This document shows positions 32,764-33,372 of a stretch of 33,372 nucleotides of DNA, piece after piece. The first letter of the stretch is position 1, and every line of letters starts with the position of its first letter. A program made the position numbers and the translations under genes. A model generated the notes under the pieces. The model saw only the letters and a list, made by a program, of their open reading frames with translations, did no database searches and had not been told where the DNA came from. Origin of the DNA: an uncultured Clostridia bacterium (GTDB taxonomy: Bacteria; Bacillota; Clostridia; Lachnospirales; CAG-274); contig CATLIG010000024.1 in the NCBI GenBank assembly GCA_949948985.1, positions 1-33,372 on the forward strand, written 5' to 3'.

Positions 32764-32801
32764 TTATTGTTTTGTACTAAAAATTTTGCGAATTGCTATA
32801 A
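32764..32801. repeat. family-4 repeat fragment
   Basis: TTATTGTTTTGTACTAAAAA followed by TTTTGCGAATTGCTATA. It matches 21393-21429 over nearly its full length. The gap 32663-33372 holds this, one MITE, the rRNA promoters and leader, and no protein gene. Confidence 0.6.
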
Positions 32802-32881
32802 GTATATTTATACATAAAGGATTTTATCATATTTTTGTTTTAAAGTCTATATTTAATTTGTTTTTTAACACAGACTTAATT

Positions 32882-32940
32882 TATAGTCAATCAACTTAAA
32901 AATAAGTAAGTTCTGCGGCTAATCAAGTTGATTGACTATA
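32882..32940. mobile_element. TATAGTC MITE (family 1), 59-bp form, before the rRNA promoters
   Basis: TATAGTCAATCAACTTAAAA, AATAAGTAAGTTCTGCGGCT, then AATCAAGTTGATTGACTATA. It has one full arm and only the very end of the other, so it arose by a one-sided internal deletion. It ends 60 bp before rRNA promoter P1. Confidence 0.85.
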
Positions 32941-33000
32941 ATAATGCCGCAAATAGTTACAAATATTTATTTTATACCAAAAAAAATTTCAAAAAAAGTA

Positions 33001-33029
33001 TTGACAAAAAAAAATATATATGGTAATAT
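33001..33029 (+). promoter_or_regulatory. rRNA operon promoter P1
   Basis: TTGACA, 17 bp, TAATAT, after a strongly A-rich stretch that could act as an UP element. Confidence 0.8.
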
Positions 33030-33107
33030 AATCAAGTCGCCGCAAGAAGCAGTGAAAAAGCGGTGAGGAAAAGAAATAAAAAAAGATAAAAAAAATGAAA
33101 AAAGTTC

Positions 33108-33136
33108 TTGACAGATAAAAAACACTATGATATAAT
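33108..33136 (+). promoter_or_regulatory. rRNA operon promoter P2
   Basis: TTGACA, 17 bp, TATAAT, a perfect consensus. Preceded by AAAAAAGTTC, shared exactly with P3. Confidence 0.85.
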
Positions 33137-33196
33137 GAATGAGCTGTTGAGAAACAGGGAAGAAAATGTCAGGAAAGAAAAAAATAAAAAAAGTTC

Positions 33197-33225
33197 TTGA
33201 CAAGCCATAAAAAGTGTGGTAAGAT
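33197..33225 (+). promoter_or_regulatory. rRNA operon promoter P3
   Basis: TTGACA, 17 bp, TAAGAT, with AAAAAAAGTTC upstream as at P2. AAGTCGC follows the -10 here and after P1, which suggests duplication of a promoter unit. Confidence 0.8.
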
Positions 33226-33372
33226 AGTAAAGTCGCAGAGAGCGGCAATCGAACATTGAAAACTAAATAACCAAAGAATTAAAAACTCAAAACCCATCAA
33301 TTAAAAGAAGTTGGAAAAACTTCAAGGTGAGAAAACACTGAAAAACAAAGAAGTCAGTAAAGACTGAACAAG
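33226..33372 (+). ncRNA. leader of an rRNA operon (16S gene beyond the window)
   Basis: After P3 comes CGAACATTGAAAACTAAATA, the familiar Firmicute rRNA leader phrase, then short hairpins (GAAGTTGGAAAAACTTC; AGTCAGTAAAGACT). The mature 16S start (AGAGTTTGATC) is not reached. The assignment rests on the leader phrase and on the triple strong promoters. Confidence 0.78.

Noticed and set aside
2187-32940. CRISPR array
   Set aside because: The repeats are palindromic, kilobases apart, variable in length and not separated by spacers; no cas gene is present.
32967-33248. 93-codon minus-strand open frame over the rRNA promoter region
   Set aside because: Its Phe/Ser-rich translation reflects the A-rich promoter DNA; the same bases form three well-spaced promoters on the other strand.
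1-33372. Transposase or integrase gene driving the MITEs
   Set aside because: None of the proteins in the window resembles a transposase, integrase or recombinase, so the driver must be elsewhere or lost.

Overview
This is a low-GC, AT-rich chromosomal segment from an anaerobic Firmicute, most likely class Clostridia (Lachnospiraceae-like). The assignment rests on gene content: class III ribonucleotide reductase (nrdD/nrdG), a WalR/WalK-type two-component system, QueH-type epoxyqueuosine reductase, a DUF4364-like protein, DivIVA, a MocR-type regulator, an HD-GYP protein and two methyl-accepting chemotaxis proteins. The species cannot be fixed from the sequence alone. About 20 protein genes are present, most alone or in pairs, with unusually long intergenic gaps.

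Layout. 1-3.3 kb: malQ, then a divergent small protein of unknown function with a structured leader. 3.3-6.7 kb: a poly-HAMP chemoreceptor and dut. 7.0-8.9 kb (minus strand): a membrane-anchored lysozyme-like protein followed by cca. 9.4-14.3 kb: walR, walK and glutamine-dependent nadE. 14.4-18.1 kb: an HD-GYP protein (minus) divergent from a second chemoreceptor. 18.6-21.2 kb: a MocR regulator (minus) and a lipoprotein. 21.6-26.0 kb: type-2-like ileS and a second lipoprotein. 26.4-30.0 kb: nrdD, nrdG and a DUF4364-like gene. 30.2-32.7 kb (minus): a compact run of PH-domain protein, divIVA, queH and an RluA-family pseudouridine synthase. 33.0-33.4 kb: three tandem sigma-A promoters and the leader of an rRNA operon whose 16S gene begins beyond the window.

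The most striking content is between the genes. A family of non-coding terminal-inverted-repeat elements, with ends reading TATAGTCAATCAACTT inward, occurs at least 12 times (11 complete copies of 43-166 bp and one half copy), never inside a gene. At least three further interspersed repeat families (ends AGACTTCTTTCGAAAC; AGACCTGTTCAATAAC; and a block containing GTACTAAAAATTTTG) share the same gaps. Two copies of the first family sit inside members of the second and third, so filled and empty sites can be compared. Both comparisons point to insertion at TA dinucleotides, as expected of a MITE mobilised by a Tc1/mariner/IS630-like transposase, but no transposase gene is in the window. The elements separate genes that usually work together (walR|walK, nrdD|nrdG) and often lie within a few bases of stop codons, so they probably end up in transcripts as long hairpins.

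How the genes work together: dut, nrdD/nrdG and nadE supply nucleotides and NAD. ileS, cca, queH and the pseudouridine synthase serve tRNA and RNA function. WalRK, DivIVA and the lysozyme-like protein relate to cell wall and division. The receptors and the HD-GYP protein relate to chemotaxis and c-di-GMP signalling.
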